NCBI RefSeq assembly: GCF_014837175.1
Contig: NZ_JACYFR010000004.1
Span: forward strand, 248,001-312,000
DNA length: 64,000 bases
From: Cellulomonas sp. JH27-2
GTDB lineage: Bacteria; Actinomycetota; Actinomycetes; Actinomycetales; Cellulomonadaceae
Direction of reading: 5' to 3'
The notes beneath the pieces were generated by a model, which did not search any database, was not told the DNA's origin, and saw only the letters and a program-made list of their open reading frames with translations. This document shows, one piece after another, positions 9,154 through 18,139 of the stretch. Within the stretch, counting starts at the first letter, position 1, and each line of letters starts with the position of its first letter. Both the position numbers and the translations under genes were made by a program.

Positions 9154-10101
9154 ATGGCAGCCACTGCCCCCACGATCCCCGGGACCGCGACGCCAGGGAC
9201 AACCCCGCCGGTCCGCCGGCGCCGGCCCCGCATGGGCGCCTACGCCCTGCTGGTCCCCGCCACCGTCCTCATCGCCGTCGCGCTCGGGTACCCGCTGGTT
9301 CGCCAGTTCCGCATCTCCTTCCAGGAGTACGGCCTCAAGCAGCAGTTCGGGGCCGCTCCCGAGTGGGTCGGGCTGCAGAACTACACCGACCTGCTCTCGG
9401 ACTCCTACGTCTGGACGGTCATCGCCCGCTCGATCGCCTTCTGCCTGGTGAACGCGGCCGTGACCATGCTCATCGGAGTCGCGCTGGCCGTCCTCATGCA
9501 GCGGGTCGGGCGTGGCGCGCGCATCACCCTGCAGGTCTCGCTGCTGCTGGCCTGGGGCACGCCGGTGCTGGCGTCCATGACGGTCTGGCAGTGGCTGTTC
9601 GACACCCAGAACGGCGTCATCAACTGGACGCTCGCCAACGTGTTCGGGCTGGACTCGTGGGCGCACCACTCCTGGATCATCCAGCCGCTGTCGTTCTTCT
9701 TCGTCGCGACCGTGATCGTCGTGTGGATGTCCGTGCCGTTCGTCGCGTTCTCCATCTACGCGGGCCTGCTCCAGGTCCCCGAGGAGACGATGGAGGCCGC
9801 CCAGCTCGACGGTGCGTCCCCGCGGCAGCGGTTCTGGGGCATCACCATCCCGATGATCCGTCCGGTCCTGTCCATCGTCCTGCTGCTGCAGGTCATCTGG
9901 GACCTCAAGGTGTTCACGCAGATCTACACGCTGCAGCGCGCCGGGGCGCCGACGAGGGACACCAACCTGCTCGGCACGCTCATCTACTCGTACTCGAAGG
10001 ACTTCGGGACGGCTGGAGCGCTCGCCACGATCATGCTGGTCATCACGCTCGCCCTCACCGGGTTCTACATCCGCCAGATGCTCAAGGAGGACGAGCTGTG
10101 A
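9154..10101 (+). CDS. sugar ABC transporter permease (MalF type)
   Basis: Inner-membrane permease of 315 residues with six predicted membrane helices. The first helix follows a basic segment (VRRRRPRMGAYALLVPA) and the protein ends with a helix before MLKEDEL. The EAA loop that contacts the ATPase is readable as EETMEAAQLDGASPRQRFWGI near residues 210-230. The ATG at 9154 was chosen because upstream in-frame sequence is non-hydrophobic and overlaps the hairpin region. The stop overlaps the next permease by 4 bases. No ATPase gene is present in this operon, so a shared MsiK-type ATPase is expected. Confidence 0.9.
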   Translation: MAATAPTIPGTATPGTTPPVRRRRPRMGAYALLVPATVLIAVALGYPLVRQFRISFQEYGLKQQFGAAPEWVGLQNYTDLLSDSYVWTVIARSIAFCLVNAAVTMLIGVALAVLMQRVGRGARITLQVSLLLAWGTPVLASMTVWQWLFDTQNGVINWTLANVFGLDSWAHHSWIIQPLSFFFVATVIVVWMSVPFVAFSIYAGLLQVPEETMEAAQLDGASPRQRFWGITIPMIRPVLSIVLLLQVIWDLKVFTQIYTLQRAGAPTRDTNLLGTLIYSYSKDFGTAGALATIMLVITLALTGFYIRQMLKEDEL

Positions 10102-11024
10102 GCACCATCTCCGCCCCCACCACCGTGGGCCCCGCGCCGACGAACGTGGGCCCCGCGCGGGTCCGCGCGGCGAAGACCAGCGAAGCCGGTCGCAGCCAGT
10201 CGCGCATGTCGCGTCGCCTCCTGAGCGCGCTGGCCGTCGTCGTCGCCCTCGCCTGGGTCTTCCCCATCTACTGGATGGTCAACAGCGCGTTCCAGCCGCT
10301 GAACAAGCTGCAGGCCGAGAACCCGGCGTGGCTCCCGATCGGCGGGACCATCTCGAACATCCGCCGGGTCGTCAACGACGGGACCTTCTGGCAGGCCATG
10401 CGGACCTCGTTGGCCGTGGTCGTGCTGGTCCTGGTCGCGGCGCTGATCTTCGCGTTCCTCGCCGCGCTCGCGGTGAGCCGGTTCCGGTTCAGGGGACGCA
10501 AGTCGTTCATCCTCGCGATCCTCGTCGTCCAGATGATCCCCGCCGAGGGCCTGTTCATCTCCCAGTACCAGGTGCTCGACGGCTGGGGCCTGGTCAACAA
10601 GGTGGCCGGCCTCGCGCTCGTCTACACCGCGGCGATCCTGCCCTTCACCATCTGGATGCTGCGCGGATTCGTCGCGGGTGTCCCGATCGAGCTGGAGGAG
10701 GCCGGCATGGTCGACGGCCTCTCCCGCGTCGGTGCCTTCTTCCGGATCACGTTCCCGCTGCTCGCCCCCGGGCTCGTCGCCGCCGGCGTCTTCGGCTTCC
10801 TGCAGGCGTGGAACGAGTACACGCTCGCCCTCGTCGTCATGACGGACCCCGCGCAGCGGACGCTTCCGCTGTGGCTGCAGAGCCTCGTCGAGTCCAACCG
10901 GGCGACCGACTGGGGCGTCGTGATGGCCGGTTCGGCCGTCATCGCCATCCCGGTGATCGCGTTCTTCCTGCTCGTGCAGGGCAGGATGACCTCGGGACTG
11001 GTCTCGGGAGCGGTGAAGGGCTGA
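10098..11024 (+). CDS. sugar ABC transporter permease (MalG type)
   Basis: Second membrane subunit of the importer, 308 residues. An extended hydrophilic N-terminus, about 40 residues, precedes SRRLLSALAVVVALAWVFPI. The EAA motif IELEEAGMVDGLSRVGAFFRI lies near residue 205. The GTG start overlaps the upstream stop (GTGA), showing translational coupling. It pairs with the preceding permease to form the channel; energy must come from an ATPase encoded elsewhere. It ends 1 base before the ROK kinase gene. Confidence 0.9.
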   Translation: MSTISAPTTVGPAPTNVGPARVRAAKTSEAGRSQSRMSRRLLSALAVVVALAWVFPIYWMVNSAFQPLNKLQAENPAWLPIGGTISNIRRVVNDGTFWQAMRTSLAVVVLVLVAALIFAFLAALAVSRFRFRGRKSFILAILVVQMIPAEGLFISQYQVLDGWGLVNKVAGLALVYTAAILPFTIWMLRGFVAGVPIELEEAGMVDGLSRVGAFFRITFPLLAPGLVAAGVFGFLQAWNEYTLALVVMTDPAQRTLPLWLQSLVESNRATDWGVVMAGSAVIAIPVIAFFLLVQGRMTSGLVSGAVKG

Positions 11025-11025
11025 C

Positions 11026-12051
11026 GTGAGTACCCAGGACATCGCGCGGGAGCAGCGCGCACAGGTGCCTGTCGACGGCGCGGCGAGCGTCGTCGGTACT
11101 CCCGACGGGGCGCGGCACGGCTGGTCGGTCGGCATCGACATCGGTGGCACGAAGGTGCTCGGCGTCATCCTCGACCCGGGCGGCCTGGTGCGCCACGAGG
11201 TGCGCGCGCCGACCGTGCGCGGGGTCGAGGGGGTCGTCAGCGGCGTCGTCGACGTGGTCACGCAGCTCACCGCGCAGGCCGGGGTGGCGCTCGAGGACCT
11301 CGCCGGGATCGGGCTCGGCGTGCCGGGCGTCGTCGCGCCTGGTGACGGGACCGTCGAGCACGCCGTGAACCTCGGCATCTCGCAGCGGGTCTCGCTCGGC
11401 GTGCTCGTCGCGCAGCGGCTGGGCGGTGTGCCGCTCGTCGCCGTCGAGAACGACCTCAACATGGCCGCGCTCGGCGCGGCGCACCTGTCCGACGTGCCCG
11501 TCGTCGACCTCGCGTTCCTCGCGCTCGGCACGGGCGTGGCTGCCGGCCTGCTGCTCGACGGGCGCCTGCGCCGTGGTGCGGGCGGTGCGGCGGGGGAGAT
11601 CGGCCACCTGACGCTCCTGGTGGACGGGCTGCCGTGCAAGTGCGGGCAGACGGGCTGCCTGGAGCAGTACGCGTCCGGCACGGCGATCGACGCCGCGTGG
11701 CCCGGGCCCCACGAACGTCCGGCGCCCGCGGAGCTCTTCGACGCCGCGGCAGCCGGCGACGCCGCGGCGATCGCGGTGCGCGACCGCTTCGCGTGGGCCG
11801 TGGCCTCCGCGGTCCGGATCCTGGTGCTGACGTGCGACGTGCGTCGCGTGGTGATCGGCGGGGGAGTGAGCCAGGTGGGCGAGCCGCTGCTCGCCGCCGT
11901 GCAGGGGGTGCTGGCGGCCGAGGCGCAGGCCTCGCCGTTCCTCGCCTCCATGGCGCTCGCGGAGCGCGTGGTCCTCGCACCCGCCGGCGTCCCGGTGGGT
12001 GCCGTCGGGGCGGCCCTGGCCGGGCGGTTGGCGCGGGAAGGAGCGCTCTGA
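11026..12051 (+). CDS. ROK-family sugar kinase (glucokinase or amino-sugar kinase)
   Basis: A 341-residue kinase without a DNA-binding domain. The phosphate loop VGIDIGGTKVLGV lies near residues 38-50, the catalytic ENDLN segment near residue 143, the glycine-rich ALGTGVAAG near residue 168 and the zinc-binding CKCGQTGCLEQ near residues 204-215. It lies 1 base after the permease gene and overlaps nagB by one base. Phosphorylation of incoming N-acetylglucosamine or glucosamine would feed the deaminase, so amino-sugar kinase is favoured; the substrate residues cannot be assigned by eye. Confidence 0.85.
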   Translation: MSTQDIAREQRAQVPVDGAASVVGTPDGARHGWSVGIDIGGTKVLGVILDPGGLVRHEVRAPTVRGVEGVVSGVVDVVTQLTAQAGVALEDLAGIGLGVPGVVAPGDGTVEHAVNLGISQRVSLGVLVAQRLGGVPLVAVENDLNMAALGAAHLSDVPVVDLAFLALGTGVAAGLLLDGRLRRGAGGAAGEIGHLTLLVDGLPCKCGQTGCLEQYASGTAIDAAWPGPHERPAPAELFDAAAAGDAAAIAVRDRFAWAVASAVRILVLTCDVRRVVIGGGVSQVGEPLLAAVQGVLAAEAQASPFLASMALAERVVLAPAGVPVGAVGAALAGRLAREGAL

Positions 12052-12833
12052 TGGAGGTCGTCATCGCTCCCGCCGCGGAGCTGGGCCGGTTGGCCGCCGA
12101 CGCGATCGAGGACCTGCTGCGGGCCCGCCCGACGGCCGTCGTCGGGCTGGCCACGGGCTCGAGCCCGCTGGCCGTCTACGACGAGCTGGCGCGCCGACAT
12201 GCCGAGGACGGGCTGTCCTTCGCGCGCGCGCGGGCGTTCATGCTCGACGAGTACGTCGGCCTGCCCGCCGACCACCCGGAGCGCTACCGCAACGTCATCG
12301 AGAAGGAGATCGCGTCACGCGTCGACTTCGCGCCCGGCGCCGTGCAGGGACCGGACGGTCTGGCAGACGACGTCATCGGCGCGTGCGCGGCGTACGAGCA
12401 GGCGATCGCCGATGCGGGCGGGGTCGACCTGCAGATCCTGGGCATCGGCACCGACGGGCACATCGCGTTCAACGAGCCCGGCTCGTCGCTCGCGTCCCGT
12501 ACGCGCATCAAGACCCTGACGCGGCAGACGCGCGAGGACAACGCGCGGTTCTTCGGCGGCGACCTGTCGCAGGTCCCGACCCACTGCCTCACGCAGGGGC
12601 TGGCGACGATCATGTCCGCCCGCCACCTGGTGCTGCTGGCCAGTGGCCGGGGCAAGGCGGAGGCGATCCACCAGCTCGTCGAGGGCCCGGTCAGCGCCAT
12701 GTGGCCGGGAACCGTGCTGCAGCACCACCCGCACGTGACGGTCCTGGTGGACGACGCGGCGGCGAGTCGCCTGCAGCTCGCGGACTACTACCGCGAGACG
12801 TACGCGTCGAAGCCGGACTGGCAGCACCTCTAG
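12051..12833 (+). CDS. nagB: glucosamine-6-phosphate deaminase
   Basis: Converts glucosamine 6-phosphate to fructose 6-phosphate and ammonia in the cytoplasm, linking amino-sugar uptake to glycolysis. The 260-residue protein shows GLATGSSPLAVYDEL, the LDEYVGL catalytic loop near residue 67 and GIGTDGHIAFNEPGSS near residues 131-146. Start and upstream stop overlap as TGATG. A deacetylase (nagA) is not in the window; N-acetylated substrates would need one from elsewhere, whereas glucosamine would not. A near-perfect hairpin follows the stop. Confidence 0.94.
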   Translation: MEVVIAPAAELGRLAADAIEDLLRARPTAVVGLATGSSPLAVYDELARRHAEDGLSFARARAFMLDEYVGLPADHPERYRNVIEKEIASRVDFAPGAVQGPDGLADDVIGACAAYEQAIADAGGVDLQILGIGTDGHIAFNEPGSSLASRTRIKTLTRQTREDNARFFGGDLSQVPTHCLTQGLATIMSARHLVLLASGRGKAEAIHQLVEGPVSAMWPGTVLQHHPHVTVLVDDAAASRLQLADYYRETYASKPDWQHL

Positions 12834-12866
12834 CCTCGGGGGCCGCGCCGAGCGCGCCCCTACTTC

Positions 12867-12900
12867 GTCGAGCGCGCCCGCCGTGTCGGGTGCGCTCGAC
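12867..12900. terminator. bidirectional hairpin between nagB and helicase
   Basis: A 14-bp stem (12867-12880 with 12887-12900), containing one G-U pair, encloses a 6-base loop. It lies between two convergent genes, so it can end both. Further GAGCGCGCCC/GGGCGCGCTC copies nearby could form alternative stems. Confidence 0.6.
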
Positions 12901-12936
12901 GCGTCTCGGGCGCGCTCGCCGTGCCGGGGGTGCTCG

Positions 12937-14799
12937 CTATTTCTGGCCGACGAACCAGCGTCGGAGCATCGCGACGCGTGCGGTGAGCTGGTCCGGGTCC
13001 GCCAGGGCGACCTCCGGGCCGCCGCAGCGCCGGCGCAGCTCGGAGTGCACCGAGCCGTGCGGTTGGCCGCTGCGCCGCGCCCACGCGCCGACGAGCTGGG
13101 CGAGCTCCTTGCGCAGCTCGGCCTGCCGGCGGTGGTCCATCTCCTCGACGGGCACCGCTGCTGCCGCGGCCCGACGACGCCCGCTCACCTGGTCGGCCTG
13201 GCGCTGCTTGAGCAGTGCGGAGACCTGGTCGGCGTCCAGCAGCCCGGGCAGGCCCAGGAAGTCGAGCTCCTCGTCGGACCCCACCTCCGCACCCGTGCCG
13301 AACTCGCCGCCGTCGAACAGGACGCGGTCGAACGACGCCTGCGCCTCGAGCGCCTCGAACGCCCCCATCTTGCCGTCCGGGCCGAGGGCGTCGGGGCCGT
13401 TGCGCTCGGAGTTGGCGGCGGCGAGCAGCGCGTCCTCGGGGTTGTAGTCCGCGCCCTGCTCCTCGGCCGACTTGGGGCGGTCCAGCGCGTGGTCGCGCTC
13501 GAGCTCCATGGTGTTGGCGAGGGCCAGCAGCTGGGGGACCGACGGCAGGAACACCGATGCGGTCTCGCCGCGTCGTCGGGCCCGAACGAACCGGCCGACG
13601 GCCTGCGCGAAGAACAGCGGCGTCGCGGTGCTCGTCGCGTAGACACCGACGGCGAGCCGGGGCACGTCGACGCCCTCGGAGACCATCCGGACCGCGACGA
13701 GCCAGCGCGATTCGCCCGCGGAGAACTCGTCGATGCGGTCGCTCGCGCCGTCGTCGTCGGACAGCACGACGGTGGGGGACTGGCCGGTGATGCGGGCCAG
13801 GTGCCCGGCGTACGCGCGGGCGTCGGTCTGGTCGGTGGCGATGATCATGGCGCCGGCGTCGGGGACGGCGCGGCGCACCTCGGTGAGGCGACGGTCGGCG
13901 GCGGCCAGGACCGACGGGATCCACTCGCCGTTCGGGTCGAGCGCCGTGCGCCACGCCTGCGCGGTCATGTCCTTGGTCAGGGGCTCGCCCAGGCGCGCGC
14001 TGATCTCGTCGCCGGCCTTCGTCCGCCAGCGCATGGAGCCGCTGTAGGACAGGAAGATGACGGGTCGCACGACGTGGTCGCGCAGCGCGTCGCCGTACCC
14101 GTACGTGTAGTCCGCGACCGAGCGCCGGATGCCGTCGCGGTCCTTGTCGTAGCGCACGAACGGGATCGCGGCGGTGTCCGAGCGGAAGGGGGTCCCCGTC
14201 AGGGCGAGGCGTCGGGTCGCGCCCTCGAACGCCTCCCGCACCGCGTCGCCCCACGACAGCGCGTCGCCGCCGTGGTGGACCTCGTCGAGGATGACGAGCG
14301 TCGGCGCCGCGGACGTGCGGGCCTGGTGCAGCGCGGGCTTGCTCGCCACCTGCGCGTACGTGACCGCGACGCCGTCGAACCCGTGACCGTGGCGACCCTG
14401 CGCGTTGCTGAAGCTCGGGTCGAGCTTGATGCCGACGCGTGCCGCGGCGTCCGCCCACTGACGCTTGAGGTGCTCGGTGGGCGCGACGACAGTGATGCGC
14501 CGCACGATGCGCGCCTCGAGCAGCTCGGTGGCGATGCGCAGGGCGAACGTCGTCTTGCCCGCGCCCGGCGTCGCGACCGCGAGGAAGTCCCGCGGCGACG
14601 CGTCCCGGTACTGCTCGAGCGCGGCCGCCTGCCAGGCGCGCAGCTTGCCCGCGGTGCCCCACGGCGCGCGGCCGGGGAACGCGGGCGGCAGGTGCGAGGC
14701 AGCGCTCGACGAGGCGTGCGTGCTCGTCGGTGCCGCGTGCGCGGCGAAGAGGTCGGGCTCGGTGGACGGGGACGTGGACGGGCGCGGGGCGCCGCTCAC
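12937..14799 (-). CDS. DEAD/DEAH-box helicase (SF2)
   Basis: ATP-dependent nucleic-acid helicase of 620 residues. Walker A is ATPGAGKT at residues 76-83 and motif II is DEVH at 172-175. LTGTPFR gives motif III, and the C-terminal RecA-like domain ends with QAVGRFVRARR (motif VI). The protein resembles the UvrB/XPB-like type III restriction-subunit group common in Actinobacteria. The GTG start overlaps the stop of the DUF3039 gene by 4 bases, so the two are translationally coupled; this pairing is a frequent actinobacterial arrangement. Its biological role is not established from sequence. Confidence 0.9.
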   Translation of the reverse strand: MSGAPRPSTSPSTEPDLFAAHAAPTSTHASSSAASHLPPAFPGRAPWGTAGKLRAWQAAALEQYRDASPRDFLAVATPGAGKTTFALRIATELLEARIVRRITVVAPTEHLKRQWADAAARVGIKLDPSFSNAQGRHGHGFDGVAVTYAQVASKPALHQARTSAAPTLVILDEVHHGGDALSWGDAVREAFEGATRRLALTGTPFRSDTAAIPFVRYDKDRDGIRRSVADYTYGYGDALRDHVVRPVIFLSYSGSMRWRTKAGDEISARLGEPLTKDMTAQAWRTALDPNGEWIPSVLAAADRRLTEVRRAVPDAGAMIIATDQTDARAYAGHLARITGQSPTVVLSDDDGASDRIDEFSAGESRWLVAVRMVSEGVDVPRLAVGVYATSTATPLFFAQAVGRFVRARRRGETASVFLPSVPQLLALANTMELERDHALDRPKSAEEQGADYNPEDALLAAANSERNGPDALGPDGKMGAFEALEAQASFDRVLFDGGEFGTGAEVGSDEELDFLGLPGLLDADQVSALLKQRQADQVSGRRRAAAAAVPVEEMDHRRQAELRKELAQLVGAWARRSGQPHGSVHSELRRRCGGPEVALADPDQLTARVAMLRRWFVGQK

Positions 14800-15170
14800 T
14801 TGCCGCCCGAGCCTCGGCCGAACCCGAAGCGACGCCCGCCGCCGGAGCCGCCCTCACCGGTGCCCTTGTTGTCGTCGCCGTCCTGCGGCTCGCGCAGGCC
14901 GTCGTAGATCTCCTTGCACGTGGGGCACACGGGGAACTTGTTGGGGTCGCGGCCCGGCACCCAGACCTTCCCGCAGAGCGCGATCACGGGCTTGCCGCTC
15001 ATCGCGGACTCCATGATCTTCTCCTTGCGCACGTAGTGCGCGAAGCGCTCGTGGTCGCCCGGCTCTGCCTGCTCCGTCGTCTCCTGGCGCTCCAGCACGC
15101 TGGTGGAGGTGCCGCCCTGGTCGGGACCGCTGGGGTCCGCCGGCTGCGGGTTCGGCAGGGGCTCGCTCAT
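14796..15170 (-). CDS. DUF3039-family protein
   Basis: A 124-residue acidic protein. The conserved core, about residues 40-100, includes HERFAHYVRKEKIMES, a GKPVIALCGKVWVPGRDP segment and CPTCKEIYDGL, whose three cysteines suggest metal binding. The C-terminus is a Gly/Arg-rich tail. DUF3039 proteins are restricted to Actinobacteria and lack an assigned function. The ATG at 15170 is chosen because the core homology follows it; the frame is open to 15218. Coupling to the helicase gene suggests a shared nucleic-acid role, which is inference. Confidence 0.88.
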   Translation of the reverse strand: MSEPLPNPQPADPSGPDQGGTSTSVLERQETTEQAEPGDHERFAHYVRKEKIMESAMSGKPVIALCGKVWVPGRDPNKFPVCPTCKEIYDGLREPQDGDDNKGTGEGGSGGGRRFGFGRGSGGK

Positions 15171-15517
15171 GACGCAGGAGTCTACGTCGCCCCGCCGACA
15201 CGTACCCGCTCCGTCCACACGGGCCGACGCGTGGTGCGGAGGGGGGGACGCACGGCCGTGTGAATCGTTTCGTGCGCGTGATACGCCTGCGCGGACGTCT
15301 CAAACAAGAGCCGTCTCACGATGTGGACAGTGTGCGACGAGTGCGTTGTTGCAGGTCAGCGTGCTGGACGCGTGACCACATAGCAGCGACGGGGGTGCGC
15401 GCAACTCGTCGGTTCGGCGTGCGGGGGTGATTTCCCGCTGTCAGGGTTGAGGTGTGCCAAGGGCCCCGGGTACCCCCGGATCGCCCTCCTGGTGACCACG
15501 AACGAAAGGGTCAACCC
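15171..15517. other. intergenic region, divergent promoters expected
   Basis: These 347 bases separate the DUF3039 gene (minus) from a small membrane protein (plus). I see no coding potential. GTTGA at 15446-15450 and GGGTA at 15468-15472 weakly recall a stress-sigma promoter facing right, but the match is poor. A repeated CGTCTCA element at 15295-15301 and 15311-15317 is of unknown meaning. Confidence 0.4.
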
Positions 15518-15670
15518 ATGCCTGCTTGGCTCATCCTCATTCTCGTCGGCGTCGTCCTCCTCGTGCTCGGGGTGGCGACCAACATCGGTTCGTTCCTGAT
15601 CTGGATCGGTGTCATCGTCCTCGTCGTGAGCCTGATCCTCGGCCTGGTCGGACGCGGACGACGCGTCTGA
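15518..15670 (+). CDS. small two-helix membrane protein (DUF6131-like)
   Basis: Fifty residues with two hydrophobic helices (about residues 3-20 and 24-44), a short turn and a basic tail, GRGRRV. Tiny proteins of this form are widespread in Actinobacteria and the sequence resembles the DUF6131 type; function is unknown. The ATG has AAAGGG at 15505-15510, a usable ribosome site. It stands alone between the DUF3039 and nicotinate phosphoribosyltransferase genes, with a long upstream region. Confidence 0.75.
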   Translation: MPAWLILILVGVVLLVLGVATNIGSFLIWIGVIVLVVSLILGLVGRGRRV

Positions 15671-15725
15671 CGCCGGCCCCGCCCGCCCCGCACCCCCGTC
15701 GGGGCGGTCGAGGGCCAGCAGCAGC

Positions 15726-17138
15726 TCAACCCTGCAGTTCCAGCACCACCGTCGGCACCGCCGCCTCGTCGGCCGACAGCCTCCGCGCCCCCCGCGGGAG
15801 CTCGTCGCGCGAGGCGCGGTGCCGACGTGCTGCGGCCTCCACACCGGCCGCGCCGACCCACCGGTGGTCGACCACACCGTTCGTCACGAGCGGCACGTGC
15901 AGCGCACGCAGCCCAGCCGACGAGCCGGCGCCGTTCGAAGGCGCCTCGTTCCTCCCGGACGCGTCGGAGAGGTCGTCAACGACGCCGGCCTCTTCGGCGC
16001 CCTCGTCGGGCGTCCACCCTCGCACCAGCTCGTCCGGCCCTTCCACCAGGACCTCGGCCACTGCCCGGCCCTCCTGGCCCAGTCGCCGCGCGGCGGCCTT
16101 GCGCCCGCCCACGCTGATCTTCGCCGTCGACGCCTTCGCCACGGGCTGCAGCACCCCGTCGGCGTCCTCGCGCGCGACGAGCTTGTAGACCATCCCGCAC
16201 GTGGGCGCGCCGGAGCCGGTGACGAGCGACGTCCCGACGCCGTAGACGTCGACGGGCGCGACGGCAAGCGCCGCGATGGCGTACTCGTCGAGGTCGGACG
16301 TCACGACGATGCGCGTCGACGTGGCTCCCGCGGCGTCGAGCTGGTGGCGCACCTCGCCGGCCAGGCCGCCCAGGTCGCCGGAGTCCAGCCGCACGGCACC
16401 GAGCTCGGTCCCGGCGGCTTCCAGAGCGAGCTCGACCCCGCGGCGCACGTCGTAGGTGTCGACGAGCAGCGTCGTCGAGGCGCCGAGTGACGCGACCTGC
16501 GACGCGAAGGCGGACGCCTCGTCGTCGTGCAGCAGGGTGAACGCGTGCGCGGCGGTGCCGATCGTGGACAGCCCGTAGCGCCGCCCGGCCTCGAGGTTCG
16601 ACGTCCCGGAGAAGCCGGCGACGACGGCCGCGCGGGCAGCCGCGACGGCGGCCTCCTCGTGCGCGCGCCGGGAGCCCATCTCCAGGCATGGCCGGTCCAC
16701 CGCTGCGGACGTCATGCGCGACGCGGCCGACGCGACCGCCGAGTCGAAGTTGAGGATCGACAGGACCAACGTCTCCAGGATCACCGCCTCCGCGAACGTC
16801 CCCTCGACCACGAGCACGGGGGACTGCGGGAAGAAGATCTCACCCTCGGCGTACCCCACGATCGAGCCGGTGAACCGGTAGTCGGCCAGGTAGGCCAGCG
16901 TCCGCTCGTCGACGACGCCCTCCTCGGCCAGCCACGCCAGCTCGTCGGGCCCGAACCGGAACCGCTCGATCGCCTCCAGCACGCGCCCCGTCCCGGCGAC
17001 GACGCCGTACCGCCGGCCGGCCGGGAGCCGGCGCGTGAACACCTCGAAGACGCAGCGGCGCTGCGCGGTGCCGTCGGCCAGCGCGGCCTGCAGCATCGTC
17101 AGCTCGTAGCGGTCGGTCAGCAGGGCGGGCGAGCTCAT
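15726..17138 (-). CDS. pncB: nicotinate phosphoribosyltransferase
   Basis: Salvages nicotinate into NAD by forming nicotinate mononucleotide from PRPP. The 470-residue protein opens with LLTDRYELTMLQAAL and shows FEVFTRRLPAGRRYGV, the active-site region STIGTAAHAFTLL near residues 200-212, VRLDSGDL near 250 and the GVGTSLVTG phosphate loop near 305. A TTG three codons upstream is also in frame; I chose the ATG at 17138. It is divergent from clpS, an arrangement common in Actinobacteria. The C-terminal 60 residues are rich in Ala/Glu and less conserved. Confidence 0.95.
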   Translation of the reverse strand: MSSPALLTDRYELTMLQAALADGTAQRRCVFEVFTRRLPAGRRYGVVAGTGRVLEAIERFRFGPDELAWLAEEGVVDERTLAYLADYRFTGSIVGYAEGEIFFPQSPVLVVEGTFAEAVILETLVLSILNFDSAVASAASRMTSAAVDRPCLEMGSRRAHEEAAVAAARAAVVAGFSGTSNLEAGRRYGLSTIGTAAHAFTLLHDDEASAFASQVASLGASTTLLVDTYDVRRGVELALEAAGTELGAVRLDSGDLGGLAGEVRHQLDAAGATSTRIVVTSDLDEYAIAALAVAPVDVYGVGTSLVTGSGAPTCGMVYKLVAREDADGVLQPVAKASTAKISVGGRKAAARRLGQEGRAVAEVLVEGPDELVRGWTPDEGAEEAGVVDDLSDASGRNEAPSNGAGSSAGLRALHVPLVTNGVVDHRWVGAAGVEAAARRHRASRDELPRGARRLSADEAAVPTVVLELQG

Positions 17139-17156
17139 AGTGGTCAACTTAGAGGG

Positions 17157-17185
17157 CTGACGGTGTCGGCGGCGCTGCCTAGAGT
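17157..17185 (+). promoter_or_regulatory. clpS promoter, leaderless
   Basis: CTGACG at 17157-17162 and TAGAGT at 17180-17185 are 17 bases apart. Only 6 bases separate the -10 hexamer from the GTG at 17192, so transcription should begin at or next to the start codon. Confidence 0.6.
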
Positions 17186-17191
17186 GGGCGC

Positions 17192-17482
17192 GTGCCGACG
17201 ATCGCTCCCGAGCAGACCACGCAGGCAGATGCCGCGACAGCTGTGGCCGACCCCTGGGTCACCATCGTCTGGAACGACCCCGTCAACCTCATGACGTACG
17301 TGACCTACGTCTTCGAGACGTACTTCGGCCACCCCAAGGCCAAGGCCGAGAAGCTCATGAAGCAGGTCCACCAGCAGGGCAAGGCCGTGGTCTCGACGGG
17401 GTCGCTCGAGAGCATGGAGGTCGACGTGCAGGCCATGCACGGGTTCGGTCTGTGGGCCACGTTGCAACGGAGCGGCCAGTGA
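17192..17482 (+). CDS. clpS: ATP-dependent Clp protease adaptor ClpS
   Basis: Adaptor that delivers N-degron substrates to ClpA/ClpC for degradation by ClpP. The 96-residue protein has a flexible N-terminal tail, then [16 protein letters not shown], which forms the amino-acid-binding pocket (NDPVN), then [14 protein letters not shown] and the C-terminal [12 protein letters not shown]. The GTG start is expected to be leaderless. The stop overlaps the next gene's GTG by 4 bases. ClpS followed by a DUF2017 gene, murI and rph is a conserved actinobacterial order. Confidence 0.95.
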   Translation: MPTIAPEQTTQADAATAVADPWVTIVWNDPVNLMTYVTYVFETYFGHPKAKAEKLMKQVHQQGKAVVSTGSLESMEVDVQAMHGFGLWATLQRSGQ

Positions 17483-18129
17483 AGCCGTTCCGGCGCACCC
17501 GGGGTGCGTACGTCGCGCGGTTGACCGACGACGAGCGTCGGGTGCTGGCGGGCGTCGCGTCCGACGTCGCGGACCTGCTGGCCGACGACGTCGACGACGA
17601 GCCCGACGACCAGCCCGACGACGACCGGCTCGATGACGACAGGCTCGACGCCCTCGCGCGCGAGCTCGCCGCCCCCGTCCGTCGGCCGCAGGACCCGGCG
17701 GTCCACCGCCTGCTCCCGGACGCGAGCCGCGACGACCCCGCGCTGGCAGACGAGTTCCGCCGCCTCACCCAGGCGGACCTACGGGACACCAAGGCCGCCG
17801 GCCTGCGGCTGCTCGCCCGCACGCTGACGGCCCGCGACGGCAACCGGCCGTCCCACGTCGTCGTCGCACCGGCGGACGCGCGGCCCGTCGCGGCCGCGAT
17901 GACCGACGTGCGGCTGGTCCTGGCCGAACGCCTCGGCATCCGGACCGACGAGGACGCCGAGGCGATCTACACGACCGACCCGGTCACGGCGCAGCGCGCG
18001 CAGCTCGTCGCGGTGTACGGGGCGCTGTCCTGGCTTCAGGAGTCCTTGGTCACGCTCATGCTCGACGACGCGCGCAACGGGGTGGACGTCACACCGCGCG
18101 GCGGCGCCGGTCCGCAGGCGTCGGGCTAG
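17479..18129 (+). CDS. DUF2017-family protein
   Basis: A 216-residue protein of unknown function found after clpS in Actinobacteria. It starts [15 protein letters not shown], has an Asp-rich low-complexity run near residues 35-58 and a conserved helical region, [18 protein letters not shown], near residue 95, ending with [14 protein letters not shown]. The GTG start overlaps the clpS stop (GTGA), so translation is coupled. Its TAG stop overlaps the -10 hexamer of murI. A role linked to ClpS-dependent proteolysis is plausible only from position. Confidence 0.85.
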   Translation: MKPFRRTRGAYVARLTDDERRVLAGVASDVADLLADDVDDEPDDQPDDDRLDDDRLDALARELAAPVRRPQDPAVHRLLPDASRDDPALADEFRRLTQADLRDTKAAGLRLLARTLTARDGNRPSHVVVAPADARPVAAAMTDVRLVLAERLGIRTDEDAEAIYTTDPVTAQRAQLVAVYGALSWLQESLVTLMLDDARNGVDVTPRGGAGPQASG

Positions 18130-18139
18130 GCTCGGGCGG

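Noticed and set aside
12838..12940. Repeated GAGCGCGCCC units as a possible repeat array
   Set aside because: Only a few short copies, best explained as alternative stems of one terminator region; spacing is not CRISPR-like.
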